Below are positions 24,751-32,161 of a stretch of 32,161 bases of DNA, piece by piece. The translations under genes and the position numbers were made by a program. The DNA is taken from positions 1-32,161 of the forward strand of contig CAZWXS010000026.1 of the NCBI GenBank assembly GCA_964638005.1, in the 5' to 3' direction. Origin of the DNA: JAAYYM01 sp964638005. GTDB taxonomy: Bacteria; Bacillota; Clostridia; Lachnospirales; Lachnospiraceae. The notes under the pieces are model-generated. The model ran no database searches. It saw nothing but the letters and a program-made list of their open reading frames with translations, and was not told the DNA's origin. Position 1 is the stretch's first letter, and each line of letters starts with the position of its first letter.

Positions 24751-24779
24751 TTGCTTTTCTTGGAAAATCTGCTTATAAT
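24751..24779 (+). promoter_or_regulatory. sigma-A promoter of xerD
   Basis: TTGCTT (24751-24756), 17-base spacer, consensus TATAAT (24774-24779). It lies 60 bases before the chosen xerD ATG. The rest of the 24645-24839 gap is AT-rich, and I see no hairpin terminator for spoIIM in it. Confidence 0.75.
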
Positions 24780-24839
24780 GTTATTTGTAAGTGCGAACAG
24801 AAAGACAGAATGACATTACGAGGGAAGGTTTTTTGCTGC

Positions 24840-25724
24840 ATGGAACAAGAGATATTGGGATTCATAACATATTTACATAATGTGAAGAAGACTTCAAATA
24901 ACACAGAGATGTCATATAAGAGAGATCTGACCAAGTTCCGTAAGTTTATGGAGGGACAAGGTGTAAAAACAGTCGACAGCATTACAGCGACCAATCTGAA
25001 TTCTTATATCCTCTATTTAGAGAAGAATGGATTTGCAGCAGCGACCATATCCAGAAATATAGCTTCCATCAAGGCGTTTTTTCATTATGCCTTCAAGGAG
25101 GGTGAGATCAAGGACGATCCGTCTGAGATACTGAAATCGCCGAAGATTGAGAAGCGTGTACCGGAAGTATTGACACCGGCAGAGGTTGTGCGTCTGTTGG
25201 AACAGCCAAAGGGGGATACACCGAAGGAGCTGCGCGATAAGGCAATGCTGGAATTATTATATGCGACAGGTATCCGTGTATCTGAATTGATCGGTATTGA
25301 AGTAGAAGATGTGAACCTGCAGATGGGATATATCGTCTGCAAGGATGCAAATAAAGAGAGAGTCATACCGTTTGGTGCAGAGGCCAAGCATGCTTTGATC
25401 AAATACTTGAATCAGGGCAGAGAAGCAATGATTATTGACAACGGTTCCAGAGTGCTTTTTGCCAATTGTTCGGGACAGCAGATGAGCCGTCAGGGCTTTT
25501 GGAAGCTCATCAAGTATTATGCGAAGAAGGCCGGTATCGAATCAGATATTACGCCGCATACGCTCAGACATTCCTTTGCGGCACATTTGGTTGAAAATGG
25601 TGCAGATCTTCGTTCTGTACAGGAAATGCTGGGACATTCGGATATATCGACAACACAGATTTATGCGAGTATGAACCATAACCGCATCAGAGAAGTCTAT
25701 GCGAAAGCACATCCCCGGGGATGA
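24840..25724 (+). CDS. xerD: tyrosine recombinase XerD
   Basis: A 294-residue chromosome-dimer-resolution recombinase, the normal XerC/D length. The N-terminal SAM-like DNA-binding domain spans about 1-90. The catalytic domain has R146 in ATGIRVSEL, the beta-hairpin lysine in KDANKER (168-174), H240 and R243 in TPHTLRHSF, H266 in MLGHSDI, and nucleophile Y275 in TTQIYASM, so the active site is complete. The start at 24840 gives the usual XerD N-terminus and is preceded by GAGGGAAGG; the in-frame ATG at 24810 would place that site inside the gene. Being next to spoIIM favours XerD over XerC. A phage or mobile-element integrase is unlikely: there is no att-like repeat or neighbouring mobile gene. 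Confidence 0.9.
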   Translation: MEQEILGFITYLHNVKKTSNNTEMSYKRDLTKFRKFMEGQGVKTVDSITATNLNSYILYLEKNGFAAATISRNIASIKAFFHYAFKEGEIKDDPSEILKSPKIEKRVPEVLTPAEVVRLLEQPKGDTPKELRDKAMLELLYATGIRVSELIGIEVEDVNLQMGYIVCKDANKERVIPFGAEAKHALIKYLNQGREAMIIDNGSRVLFANCSGQQMSRQGFWKLIKYYAKKAGIESDITPHTLRHSFAAHLVENGADLRSVQEMLGHSDISTTQIYASMNHNRIREVYAKAHPRG

Positions 25725-25750
25725 GACATAGGAATAGCGTTTTATGAAAA

Positions 25751-25778
25751 ATGAAGCCGAAAGGTTTCATTTTTTTTG
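25751..25778. terminator. bidirectional terminator between xerD and spoVB
   Basis: ATGAAGCC (25751-25758), GAAA loop, GGTTTCAT (25763-25770), then seven further T residues. A-rich sequence upstream (25747-25751) gives a T-run on the other strand, so it can also end the convergent spoVB-like gene. Confidence 0.85.
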
Positions 25779-25823
25779 CGCAGGTATCGATAAAGATGCA
25801 GATGTGCATGGAGACCTTGAATT

Positions 25824-27158
25824 TCATCCGCCGGTTTGCCAGTATTTGCGGAGATTCCAGGTGCACAGTCCTGTCGTGCAGATCTGGCTTGCCAGCAGTC
25901 CGTAGAGATAACCGCGGATCCCAATCTGTGGGATGGCATAGAGCACGAAGAAGATTCGGATTGAGAGACCGGTCAGGCTGAACAAAAAACTTCGTGTGGT
26001 CTGTCCAAGGCCGTGCATGACACTGTTCAATGTTGTAGTGAGGTAGAGAAAAGGACATATAAAGGCAAGGGTCATGATGAAATCACCGACCATGCTGTTT
26101 TGAAACAGTACCCTGCCGATTAAATTACCACAGACTAAAAATCCGATTGTACTGAAGAATCCGAGGCATAGACAGGAAGCAATACACTTTCGGACGCTTG
26201 CGGAGACATCAGTGTGATTTCCCTTACTGTCAGCTTCCGAGATTAGGGGCAACAATATGACAGATGCAGAGTTTGTAATTGCCGAAGGAAAGAGGATGAC
26301 CGGAAGCGCCATACCGGTCAGGATGCCGTAAGTGCTGAGTGCATCGGAGGAACTGTACCCGAACTGTATCAAGCGATTCGGGATGTAGATGGCTTCTGCA
26401 GCAACCAGGAGGTTCAGGACAATCCGACTGGAACTGAGCGGAGTGGCCAGACGCGTGATGCGCTGCATACAAGGGCACAGATTACGCGGATTCATGGGAG
26501 AAACAGTGTCTTTCGCAGATGATTTCATGCATAAATAAGCACAAATGAGGGAGTATATCATTGCAGCCGTTTCACCGGCAACGGTTCCGATGACGATTGT
26601 CCGGATCGGCATTGTATCCGTATTTTGAAAATAGGATATATAGATGTAATATACGGACAGTACGCGTACGATTTGTTCTACCAGCTGCGATACGGCAGGG
26701 GTCTTGGTCTTTTTCTGTCCGAAGAAATAGCCGTTGCAGAGACTGTGCACAGCTTCCAGAGGAACGGAGCAGGCGAGGATGCGCAGCAATGGCGCACAAC
26801 GTTCTTCCTGAATGATGCTTCCTGCGATCCAGTCTGCCTTTGAAAAGAGTGTCACGGCACAGATGGTGGAGAGCAGGGCCGAAATCAAAAAGCCTGCCAG
26901 CAGAAAGTCCTTGGTTGAGGCACCGCTGCGCCGTCCCTGTATCTCGGCAATCAGTTTGGAAACCGCTGTCTGGATGCCGGCACAGGTCAATGCATAACAT
27001 ACAGCGGATATCGGAAATATCAATTGATAGATACCGATACCCTCTGCACCGATTGTATGTGACAGGAATATTCTATAGAAGAAGCCTATGATCCGGCTGA
27101 TAAAGCCTGCCGAGGTCAGCAGGATGGTTCCTTTGATAATGGGATGGGTATGATTCAT
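25824..27158 (-). CDS. spoVB: SpoVB/MviN-type oligosaccharide flippase-like membrane protein
   Basis: A 444-residue polytopic protein of the MOP superfamily (lipid-linked polysaccharide export). The N-terminus IIKGTILLTSAGFISRIIGFF is typical of SpoVB, YtgP and MurJ-like flippases. Further marks are GAEGIGIYQLIFPI, a central PLSSSRIVLNLLVAAEAIYIPNRL, and FPSAITNSASVILLPLISEA, all characteristic of the SpoVB branch. SpoVB proteins are needed for spore cortex formation. It is shorter than Bacillus SpoVB as I recall it (about 518 residues), ending after a final span in YLYGLLASQICTTGLCTW. It is divergent from the iscS operon. The Shine-Dalgarno is weak (AAAGG about 12 bases from the ATG). The cortex role is inferred from the family; other flippase roles are possible. 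Confidence 0.8.
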   Translation of the reverse strand: MNHTHPIIKGTILLTSAGFISRIIGFFYRIFLSHTIGAEGIGIYQLIFPISAVCYALTCAGIQTAVSKLIAEIQGRRSGASTKDFLLAGFLISALLSTICAVTLFSKADWIAGSIIQEERCAPLLRILACSVPLEAVHSLCNGYFFGQKKTKTPAVSQLVEQIVRVLSVYYIYISYFQNTDTMPIRTIVIGTVAGETAAMIYSLICAYLCMKSSAKDTVSPMNPRNLCPCMQRITRLATPLSSSRIVLNLLVAAEAIYIPNRLIQFGYSSSDALSTYGILTGMALPVILFPSAITNSASVILLPLISEADSKGNHTDVSASVRKCIASCLCLGFFSTIGFLVCGNLIGRVLFQNSMVGDFIMTLAFICPFLYLTTTLNSVMHGLGQTTRSFLFSLTGLSIRIFFVLYAIPQIGIRGYLYGLLASQICTTGLCTWNLRKYWQTGG

Positions 27159-27208
27159 GGGTTGGATACGCCTTTGTAACGTTGATTCAGTATATTCACA
27201 GGGGCATG

Positions 27209-27237
27209 TTGACAGAACAAAAATGTAGTGCTATTAT
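27209..27237 (+). promoter_or_regulatory. near-consensus sigma-A promoter of the iscS operon
   Basis: TTGACA (27209-27214), 17-base spacer, TATTAT (27232-27237). The leader to the iscS ATG is about 70-75 bases and contains AGGAG at 27305-27309. No IscR-type operator was recognised. Confidence 0.8.
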
Positions 27238-27316
27238 GCATATGGATGAATTCTTAGGGGTTTACTAGGAAATGAAAAATAATAGCCTTTCGAGTGTATA
27301 GAATAGGAGTTTCGAT

Positions 27317-28495
27317 ATGATTTATCTGGACAATGCGGCGACAACTAAGACCGCACCTGAGGTTGTGGAAGCGATGCTTCCTTATTTTACGGAGATGTAT
27401 GGCAATCCGAGCAGCATATATGATCTTGCGGCACATAGTAAGAAGGCTGTTACTGTGAGCAGAGAGATTATAGCGCGAACGATCGGGGCAGATACAAATG
27501 AGATTTATTTTACGGCGGGTGGTTCCGAAGCGGACAACTGGGCGTTGATCGCAACGGCAGAAGCATATGCAGGCAAAGGAAAGCATATCATCACTTCGAA
27601 GATAGAGCATCATGCAGTCCTGCATACCTGCGATTATCTGGAGAAGCGGGGATATGAGATTACTTATATCGGGGTTGATGAGAACGGCATTCTGAAGCTG
27701 GATGAATTGGAGCATGCGATTCGTGAGGATACCATTTTGATATCGATCATGTTTGCAAATAATGAAATCGGTACGATCCAGCCGGTAAAGGAAATCGGTG
27801 AGATTGCAAAGAAATATCATATATTATTTCATACAGATGCGGTACAGGCTTTTGGACAATTACCTATCAATGTCGATGAATATCATATCGATATGATGAG
27901 CGCCAGCGGACATAAGCTGAACGGCCCTAAGGGAGTCGGATTCTGTTATATCAGGAAGGGGATCAAAATCCGTTCTTTTATCCACGGAGGGGCACAGGAG
28001 AGAAGCAGACGTGCGGGTACGGAGAATGTTCCGGCCATCGTGGGACTCGGCAAGGCGGTGGAACGTGCAGTGTCCATCATGGAAGACAAGACGAAAAAGG
28101 AAATAGCACTCAGGGATTATCTGATTGAACGTATGCTGGCAGAGGTTCCGTATACAAGGCTGAACGGTGACAGAACCCGACGTCTGCCGAACAATGCGAA
28201 TTTCAGCTTCGAGTTCATCGAGGGTGAGTCGTTGCTGATCATGCTGGACATGGAAGGAATCTGCGGTTCCAGTGGTTCTGCATGTACCTCCGGTTCATTG
28301 GATCCGTCGCATGTGCTGCTTGCAATCGGACTGAAACATGAAATCGCACATGGTTCTCTCAGATTGACGCTCAGTGAAGAAAATACAAAAGAAGAGATTG
28401 ATATCGTAGTGGAAAAGGTCAAGGCAATCGTGGAGAAACTAAGAAATATGTCTCCGCTGTATGAAGATTTTATGAAAAAGAATACGCGGAAGTAA
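27317..28495 (+). CDS. iscS: cysteine desulfurase, NifS/IscS type
   Basis: A 392-residue PLP enzyme that removes sulfur from cysteine as an enzyme-bound persulfide. It has YLDNAATTKTAPEVVEAM at the N-terminus, substrate and cofactor residues in AGGSEADNWAL, the PLP lysine K200 in SASGHKLNGPKGVGF, and the catalytic C323 in GSSGSACTSGS, the long-loop group I form. It is first in an operon with the IscU scaffold and MnmA, the two known sulfur acceptors: one for Fe-S clusters, one for tRNA thiolation. A separate IscR/Rrf2 regulator gene, often placed before iscS in Clostridia, is absent here; the upstream neighbour is divergent spoVB. Confidence 0.95.
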   Translation: MIYLDNAATTKTAPEVVEAMLPYFTEMYGNPSSIYDLAAHSKKAVTVSREIIARTIGADTNEIYFTAGGSEADNWALIATAEAYAGKGKHIITSKIEHHAVLHTCDYLEKRGYEITYIGVDENGILKLDELEHAIREDTILISIMFANNEIGTIQPVKEIGEIAKKYHILFHTDAVQAFGQLPINVDEYHIDMMSASGHKLNGPKGVGFCYIRKGIKIRSFIHGGAQERSRRAGTENVPAIVGLGKAVERAVSIMEDKTKKEIALRDYLIERMLAEVPYTRLNGDRTRRLPNNANFSFEFIEGESLLIMLDMEGICGSSGSACTSGSLDPSHVLLAIGLKHEIAHGSLRLTLSEENTKEEIDIVVEKVKAIVEKLRNMSPLYEDFMKKNTRK

Positions 28496-28532
28496 CTGCA
28501 TAAGGCGATAAATATACAATTAGGAATGTATG

Positions 28533-28553
28533 CAAATTGTGGAATACAATTTG
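28533..28553. repeat. perfect inverted repeat between iscS and iscU
   Basis: CAAATTGT (28533-28540), GGAAT spacer, ACAATTTG (28546-28553). It ends five bases before the iscU ribosome site. It could form an AT-rich mRNA hairpin that tunes iscU expression, or bind a dimeric regulator. Confidence 0.55.
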
Positions 28554-28572
28554 GCAACAGGAGGAATACAGA

Positions 28573-29013
28573 ATGTACTCAGAAAAGGTTATGGATCATT
28601 TTTCAAATCCACGCAATGTGGGTGAGATAGAAAATGCAAGCGGTGTCGGAACTGTCGGGAATGCCAAGTGCGGAGATATCATGCGTATCTATCTGGATAT
28701 AGACGACGATCAGATCATCAGAGACTGCAAGTTCAAGACATTTGGCTGTGGTGCGGCCGTGGCGACCAGTTCCATGGCGACGGAGCTCGTCAAGGGCAAA
28801 TCAATCCGGGAAGCACTGCAGGTTACCAATCAGGCGGTCATGGAGGCTCTTGACGGACTGCCTCCGGTTAAGGTACACTGCTCATTGCTGGCAGAAGAAG
28901 CCATTCATGCGGCACTGTGGGATTATGCAGAGAAGCACGGGATTACGATTGAAGGCTTGGAGAAGCCTAAAAACGATATCCATGAGGGAGAGGAAGACAG
29001 CGAGGAATATTAG
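28573..29013 (+). CDS. iscU: Fe-S cluster assembly scaffold IscU (NifU N-terminal domain)
   Basis: A 146-residue IscU-like scaffold on which [2Fe-2S] clusters are built with sulfur from IscS. The three ligand cysteines are visible in NAKCGDIM, KTFGCGAAVATSS and VKVHCSLLAEEA. The Asp after the first Cys-Gly (CGD) is conserved as in IscU. The C-terminal acidic tail HEGEEDSEEY is short, and there is no NifU-type ferredoxin or C-terminal domain. The chosen ATG at 28573 follows CAGGAGGAA; the frame is open to 28537, but those codons cover the inverted repeat and ribosome site. It lies 77 bases after iscS in the same operon. Confidence 0.93.
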   Translation: MYSEKVMDHFSNPRNVGEIENASGVGTVGNAKCGDIMRIYLDIDDDQIIRDCKFKTFGCGAAVATSSMATELVKGKSIREALQVTNQAVMEALDGLPPVKVHCSLLAEEAIHAALWDYAEKHGITIEGLEKPKNDIHEGEEDSEEY

Positions 29014-29074
29014 GGTTGTTTTCAGAGGGTAGGTACAGAAAAGAAAGCAACGGATGATTTATAAGGAGAGATAC

Positions 29075-30151
29075 ATGGGCAAGAAGGTTGTCATAGGCAT
29101 GTCGGGAGGCGTAGATTCTTCGGTTGCGGCGTATCTGCTGAAGCAGCAGGGATACGAGGTAATAGGTGCTACCATGCAGATTTGGCAGGACGAACCGGAA
29201 GCAGTCACGGAAGAAAACGGTGGGTGCTGCGGTTTATCTGCTGTTGATGATGCGAGACGGGTCGCCGAAATGCTGGATATTCCTTATTATGTGATGAATT
29301 TTAAGCAGGAATTCAAAACAAAGGTCATGGACTATTTCATAGAGGAGTATTTAAAGGGGCGGACGCCGAATCCGTGTATTGCCTGCAATCGATATGTGAA
29401 ATGGGAATCGCTGCTGCAGAGAAGCCTTGAGATCGGGGCAGACTATATTGCAACCGGGCATTACGCACAGGTTATCACGCTGCCTAATGAAAGATATTCA
29501 CTGAAGATGGCGCCTTCCATGAAGGATCAGACTTATGCACTCTATAACTTGACGCAGGAACAGTTGTCGCATACACTGATGCCTGTCGGAGCATATACGA
29601 AAGAGGAAATTCGTTTGATTGCGAAAGAGATCGGACTATGTGTTGCAAATAAGAAAGACAGCCAGGATATCTGCTTTGTACCGGATAATGACTACGGGCG
29701 CTTTATTCATGAGGCTGTACCTGACCGTGTACCGGGAGAGGGCAATTACATATTAGAGGACGGAACAGTCATCGGAAGACACAAGGGTGTCATTCACTAT
29801 ACGATCGGTCAGCGTAAAGGCTTAAATCTTGCTATGGGACATCCTGTATTTGTCCGTGAACTCCGCCCGGAAACAAATGAAGTTGTGATTGGCGAAAATA
29901 AGGATGTCTTTACAACGGAATTGATATGTGACCGGCTCAATGCAATGGCAGTGCCGGAAATCGAGGACGGAAAAAGAGTGCTTGCCAAGATCCGCTACAG
30001 TCATAAAGGTGCAAAATGTACGCTGCATAGACAGGATGGCGGAACGCTCAAGGCTGTATTTGACGAACCGGTACGTGCGGTGACCCCAGGACAGGCGGTT
30101 GTGTTTTATGAGAATGATTATATATATGGCGGCGGGACGATTGTGGGATGA
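29075..30151 (+). CDS. mnmA: tRNA-specific 2-thiouridylase MnmA
   Basis: A 358-residue enzyme that thiolates U34 of tRNA-Lys, tRNA-Glu and tRNA-Gln, using ATP and persulfide sulfur from IscS. It has the PP-loop GMSGGVDSSVAAYLL at the N-terminus, TPNPCIACNRYVKW containing the first catalytic Cys, and KDSQDICFVPDNDY containing the second. KGVIHYTIGQRKGLN belongs to the central domain and the C-terminal beta-barrel ends in VVFYENDYIYGGGTI. A clostridial-type GGCCGLSAVDDARRVA insert follows the PP-loop. Start ATG 29075 has AAGGAGAG just upstream; the in-frame ATG 29054 would place it inside the gene. Its position after iscS-iscU fits a dedicated sulfur relay. Confidence 0.95.
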   Translation: MGKKVVIGMSGGVDSSVAAYLLKQQGYEVIGATMQIWQDEPEAVTEENGGCCGLSAVDDARRVAEMLDIPYYVMNFKQEFKTKVMDYFIEEYLKGRTPNPCIACNRYVKWESLLQRSLEIGADYIATGHYAQVITLPNERYSLKMAPSMKDQTYALYNLTQEQLSHTLMPVGAYTKEEIRLIAKEIGLCVANKKDSQDICFVPDNDYGRFIHEAVPDRVPGEGNYILEDGTVIGRHKGVIHYTIGQRKGLNLAMGHPVFVRELRPETNEVVIGENKDVFTTELICDRLNAMAVPEIEDGKRVLAKIRYSHKGAKCTLHRQDGGTLKAVFDEPVRAVTPGQAVVFYENDYIYGGGTIVG

Positions 30152-30166
30152 ATGGGAGATAGGATG

Positions 30167-30982
30167 ATGAGCATTACAAGCGATTTTCATTTACATACTT
30201 CATTTTCAAGTGACAGTGAAACACCGATGGAGCAGATGATCAAGCGTGGAATTGAGATGGGATTGTCTCACATGTGTTTTACGGAGCATATGGACAAGGA
30301 CTTCCTGCGAAGAACTGACGATGATCCGGACTTCGAGGTTGATACGGCATCATATTTTGAAAAATACCAGGAATTGAAAGAAGTATATCAGAATCAGATT
30401 CAGATTTTATTTGGCGTAGAACTTGGACTGCAGCCACAAGTGGCAGTGAACTATCGGACATATATCAAGAACTATCCGTTTGATTTCATTATCGGCTCTT
30501 CACATCTTTGTCATAGAATGGATCCTTTTCTGCCGGAGTTCTATGAAGGGCGTGAGGAACATATTGCATATAGGGAATATTTTGAGAGTATTCTTGAAAA
30601 CATCAGTGCCTATGACGGTTATGATGTATACGGACATCTTGATTACACTGTGCGGTATGGCCCCAACAAGAATCAATTCTACAGTTATGAGGCATATGCC
30701 GATGTGATTGACGCCATTCTGCATGCACTAATCGATGCCGGAAAGGGCATAGAAGTCAATACCGGAGGCTTCAAATACGGACTTGGACATCCGAACCCGA
30801 CCGAGACTGTCATCCGACGCTATCGCGAACTCGGCGGAGAAATTGTTACAGTAGGCTCCGATGCACATATACCACAGTACATTGCATATGAATTTGAAAA
30901 AGTATCCGCCATCTTACAAGACTGCGGATTTCGGTATTATACAATATTTCAAAAAAGAAAAGCCGAGTTTATTAAATTATAA
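30167..30982 (+). CDS. hisJ: histidinol-phosphatase, PHP family (HisJ type)
   Basis: A 271-residue PHP-domain metal-dependent phosphatase, the usual HisJ length. Metal-ligand motifs are SDFHLHTSFSSDS at the N-terminus, FTEHMD, FGVELGLQP, FIIGSSHLCH, VYGHLDYTVRYGP and TVGSDAHIPQYI, consistent with a trinuclear site. It would dephosphorylate L-histidinol phosphate in histidine biosynthesis. Candidate starts are 30152, 30164 and 30167; GGGAG at 30154-30158 is best spaced to 30167. It begins 15 bases after mnmA, so it belongs to the same operon despite an unrelated pathway. No other his gene is present, and a different PHP phosphatase substrate cannot be excluded. Confidence 0.82.
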   Translation: MSITSDFHLHTSFSSDSETPMEQMIKRGIEMGLSHMCFTEHMDKDFLRRTDDDPDFEVDTASYFEKYQELKEVYQNQIQILFGVELGLQPQVAVNYRTYIKNYPFDFIIGSSHLCHRMDPFLPEFYEGREEHIAYREYFESILENISAYDGYDVYGHLDYTVRYGPNKNQFYSYEAYADVIDAILHALIDAGKGIEVNTGGFKYGLGHPNPTETVIRRYRELGGEIVTVGSDAHIPQYIAYEFEKVSAILQDCGFRYYTIFQKRKAEFIKL

Positions 30983-31096
30983 GTTGGCAATGAGCCATGC
31001 AAGCCGGAATAAACTTGATATGGCTCGCGAGATGCAGTATAGCTACTTTGCACAAGAGAAAATACAAATAAATACCATGTTTCGTGAAATTAGTAC

Positions 31097-31125
31097 TTGT
31101 AATTTGTCCATAGATTAGGTAAAAT
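31097..31125 (+). promoter_or_regulatory. sigma-A promoter of gapA
   Basis: TTGTAA (31097-31102), 17-base spacer, TAAAAT (31120-31125). The preceding 30983-31096 stretch holds an imperfect hairpin (GAGCCAT at 30992 with ATGGCTC at 31020) without a T-run, and no credible gene. Confidence 0.7.
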
Positions 31126-31144
31126 AGACGTGCTGATAAAATTA

Positions 31145-31163
31145 GCGCACCCATGTGGTGTGC
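31145..31163 (+). promoter_or_regulatory. 5' leader hairpin of gapA mRNA
   Basis: GCGCACC (31145-31151) pairs with GGTGTGC (31157-31163), one G-U, loop CATGT. It would lie about 12 bases from the predicted transcript start. Such 5' hairpins commonly stabilise abundant mRNAs; a repressor site is an alternative. Confidence 0.45.
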
Positions 31164-31200
31164 TTAAGATTAAAATAATAAAACCTAGGAGGAATTTCAA

Positions 31201-32161
31201 ATGGCAGTAAGAGTAGCAATCAACGGATTCGGCCGTATCGGTCGTCTTGCATTCAGACAGATGTTTGGTGCAGAAGGATATGAAGTAGTAGCAATCAACG
31301 ATTTAACAAGCCCTGCAATGTTGGCACACTTGTTAAAGTATGATTCATCACAGGGTAAGTACGCTAAGGCTGATACAGTTGTAGCAGGTGATGATTCCAT
31401 TACAGTTGACGGAAAGAAGATCACAATCTACAAAGAGGCAGATGCTTCTAAGCTTCCTTGGGGAGAACTCAAGGTAGACGTAGTTCTTGAGTGTACAGGT
31501 TTCTACACATCTAAAGAAAAAGCTATGGCTCATGTAAATGCCGGCGCTCGTAAGGTTGTTATTTCTGCTCCTGCAGGAAATGACCTTCCTACAATCGTTT
31601 ACAATGTAAACCACAAAGAATTAAAGGCTTCTGATCAGGTTATTTCAGCAGCTTCTTGTACAACAAACTGCTTAGCACCTATGGCTAAGGCTTTGAATGA
31701 TCTTGCAACAATCAAATCAGGTATCATGAGCACAATCCACGCTTACACAGGTGATCAGATGATCCTTGACGGTCCTCAGAGAAAGGGTGACCTCAGAAGA
31801 TCTCGTGCAGGTGCTGTTAATATCGTTCCTAACTCAACAGGAGCAGCTAAGGCTATCGGTCTTGTTATCCCTGAGTTGAATGGTAAACTCATCGGTTCTG
31901 CACAGCGTGTACCGACCCCTACAGGTTCAACAACAATCCTTGTTGCAACAGTAGAGAAGTCAGTTACTAAGGAAGAAATCAATGCAGCTATGAAGGCAGC
32001 AGCTACAGAGTCATTCGCATACAACACAGATGAGATCGTATCTTCTGATATCGTTGGAAGCACATATGGTTCCATCTTTGATGCAACACAGACAATGGTT
32101 GGCCAGGATAACCTTGTACAGGTTGTTTCATGGTATGACAATGAGAATTCTTACACATCAC
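31201..32161 (+). CDS. gapA: glyceraldehyde-3-phosphate dehydrogenase, type I (3' end outside window)
   Basis: The first 320 codons of a type I GAPDH, usually about 335-340 residues, so only a short C-terminal tail is missing. It catalyses NAD+-dependent oxidation of glyceraldehyde 3-phosphate to 1,3-bisphosphoglycerate in glycolysis. The Rossmann start VAINGFGRIGRLAFRQ is followed by an Asp in INDLTS, consistent with NAD+ use. The catalytic C153 lies in SAASCTTNCLAP, the His in STIHAYTGDQ, and a substrate-binding Arg in QRVPTPTGS. AGGAGGAA at 31187-31194 precedes the ATG by six bases. Codon choice is visibly more restricted than in neighbours (many GGT, GCT, ACA, CTT and TTC), as expected for a highly expressed gene. 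It has its own promoter and leader hairpin. Confidence 0.96.
   Translation, partial: MAVRVAINGFGRIGRLAFRQMFGAEGYEVVAINDLTSPAMLAHLLKYDSSQGKYAKADTVVAGDDSITVDGKKITIYKEADASKLPWGELKVDVVLECTGFYTSKEKAMAHVNAGARKVVISAPAGNDLPTIVYNVNHKELKASDQVISAASCTTNCLAPMAKALNDLATIKSGIMSTIHAYTGDQMILDGPQRKGDLRRSRAGAVNIVPNSTGAAKAIGLVIPELNGKLIGSAQRVPTPTGSTTILVATVEKSVTKEEINAAMKAAATESFAYNTDEIVSSDIVGSTYGSIFDATQTMVGQDNLVQVVSWYDNENSYTS

Noticed and set aside
24840..25724. XerD-like gene as an integrase of a mobile element
   Set aside because: Full XerD length and motifs, spoIIM/Nudix neighbours, and no att repeats or phage genes.
30992..31026. GAGCCAT/ATGGCTC hairpin as a terminator for hisJ
   Set aside because: The loop is 21 bases and no T-run follows, so it does not qualify as an intrinsic terminator.
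30990..31118. Possible 42-codon peptide gene after hisJ ending in a Cys-containing tail
   Set aside because: I considered a cyclic-lactone autoinducer precursor, but there is no leader-like amphipathic segment, ribosome site or agrB neighbour, and it overlaps the gapA -35 box.

Overview
The window looks like a chromosomal segment of a spore-forming, low-to-mid GC Gram-positive anaerobe, most likely a gut Lachnospiraceae (Clostridia). The basis is gene content and style: SpoIIM and SpoVB homologues, XerD, a NifS/IscU-type Fe-S operon next to mnmA, HisJ-type histidinol phosphatase, strong AGGAGG ribosome sites and sigma-A promoters with TATAAT-like -10 boxes. No search was run, so the family-level placement is inference.

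Region 1 (1-12402) is a compact candidate biosynthetic operon. It holds a 2996-residue nonribosomal peptide synthetase with the order A-T-C-A-T-C-A-T-reductase, a MATE exporter carrying a C-terminal degenerate GHKL-ATPase-like domain, and a PaaK/CapK-type adenylate-forming enzyme, closed by a clear intrinsic terminator. The first adenylation domain lacks the aspartate that normally binds the substrate alpha-amino group and has a hydrophobic pocket. The simplest reading is an acyl or aryl starter joined to two amino acids and released reductively as an aldehyde or alcohol. No phosphopantetheinyl transferase gene is visible in the window.

Region 2 (12403-18358) has its own promoter. It encodes a membrane Ser/Thr kinase with about 13 extracytoplasmic leucine-rich repeats, an FHA-ABC ATPase fusion, an ABCG-like ABC-2 permease and two half-size chromate-transporter (CHR) proteins. 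Kinase, phosphothreonine-reading FHA domain and exporter recall mycobacterial PknF/Rv1747 and suggest a signal-gated transporter.

Region 3 (18359-22063) holds two translationally coupled COG0523/CobW-type proteins: a His-rich, CxCGC-containing P-loop protein and a partner that appears to fuse a CobW-like domain to a TIGR03943/DUF1980-like domain. They converge on a CPA1 Na+/H+ antiporter across a bidirectional terminator.

Region 4 (22064-27200) holds housekeeping and sporulation genes: class I aminotransferase, Nudix ADP-ribose pyrophosphatase, spoIIM, xerD, and spoVB on the opposite strand. A perfect intrinsic-terminator hairpin lies inside the first codons of spoIIM, preceded by a sigma-E-like promoter.

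Region 5 (27201-32161) has a near-consensus promoter driving iscS-iscU-mnmA-hisJ (sulfur transfer, Fe-S scaffold, tRNA 2-thiouridylation, histidine synthesis), then gapA with its own promoter and a 5' hairpin, cut off by the window end. No tRNA, rRNA, CRISPR or insertion sequence was seen. No gene-free gap exceeds 300 bases.
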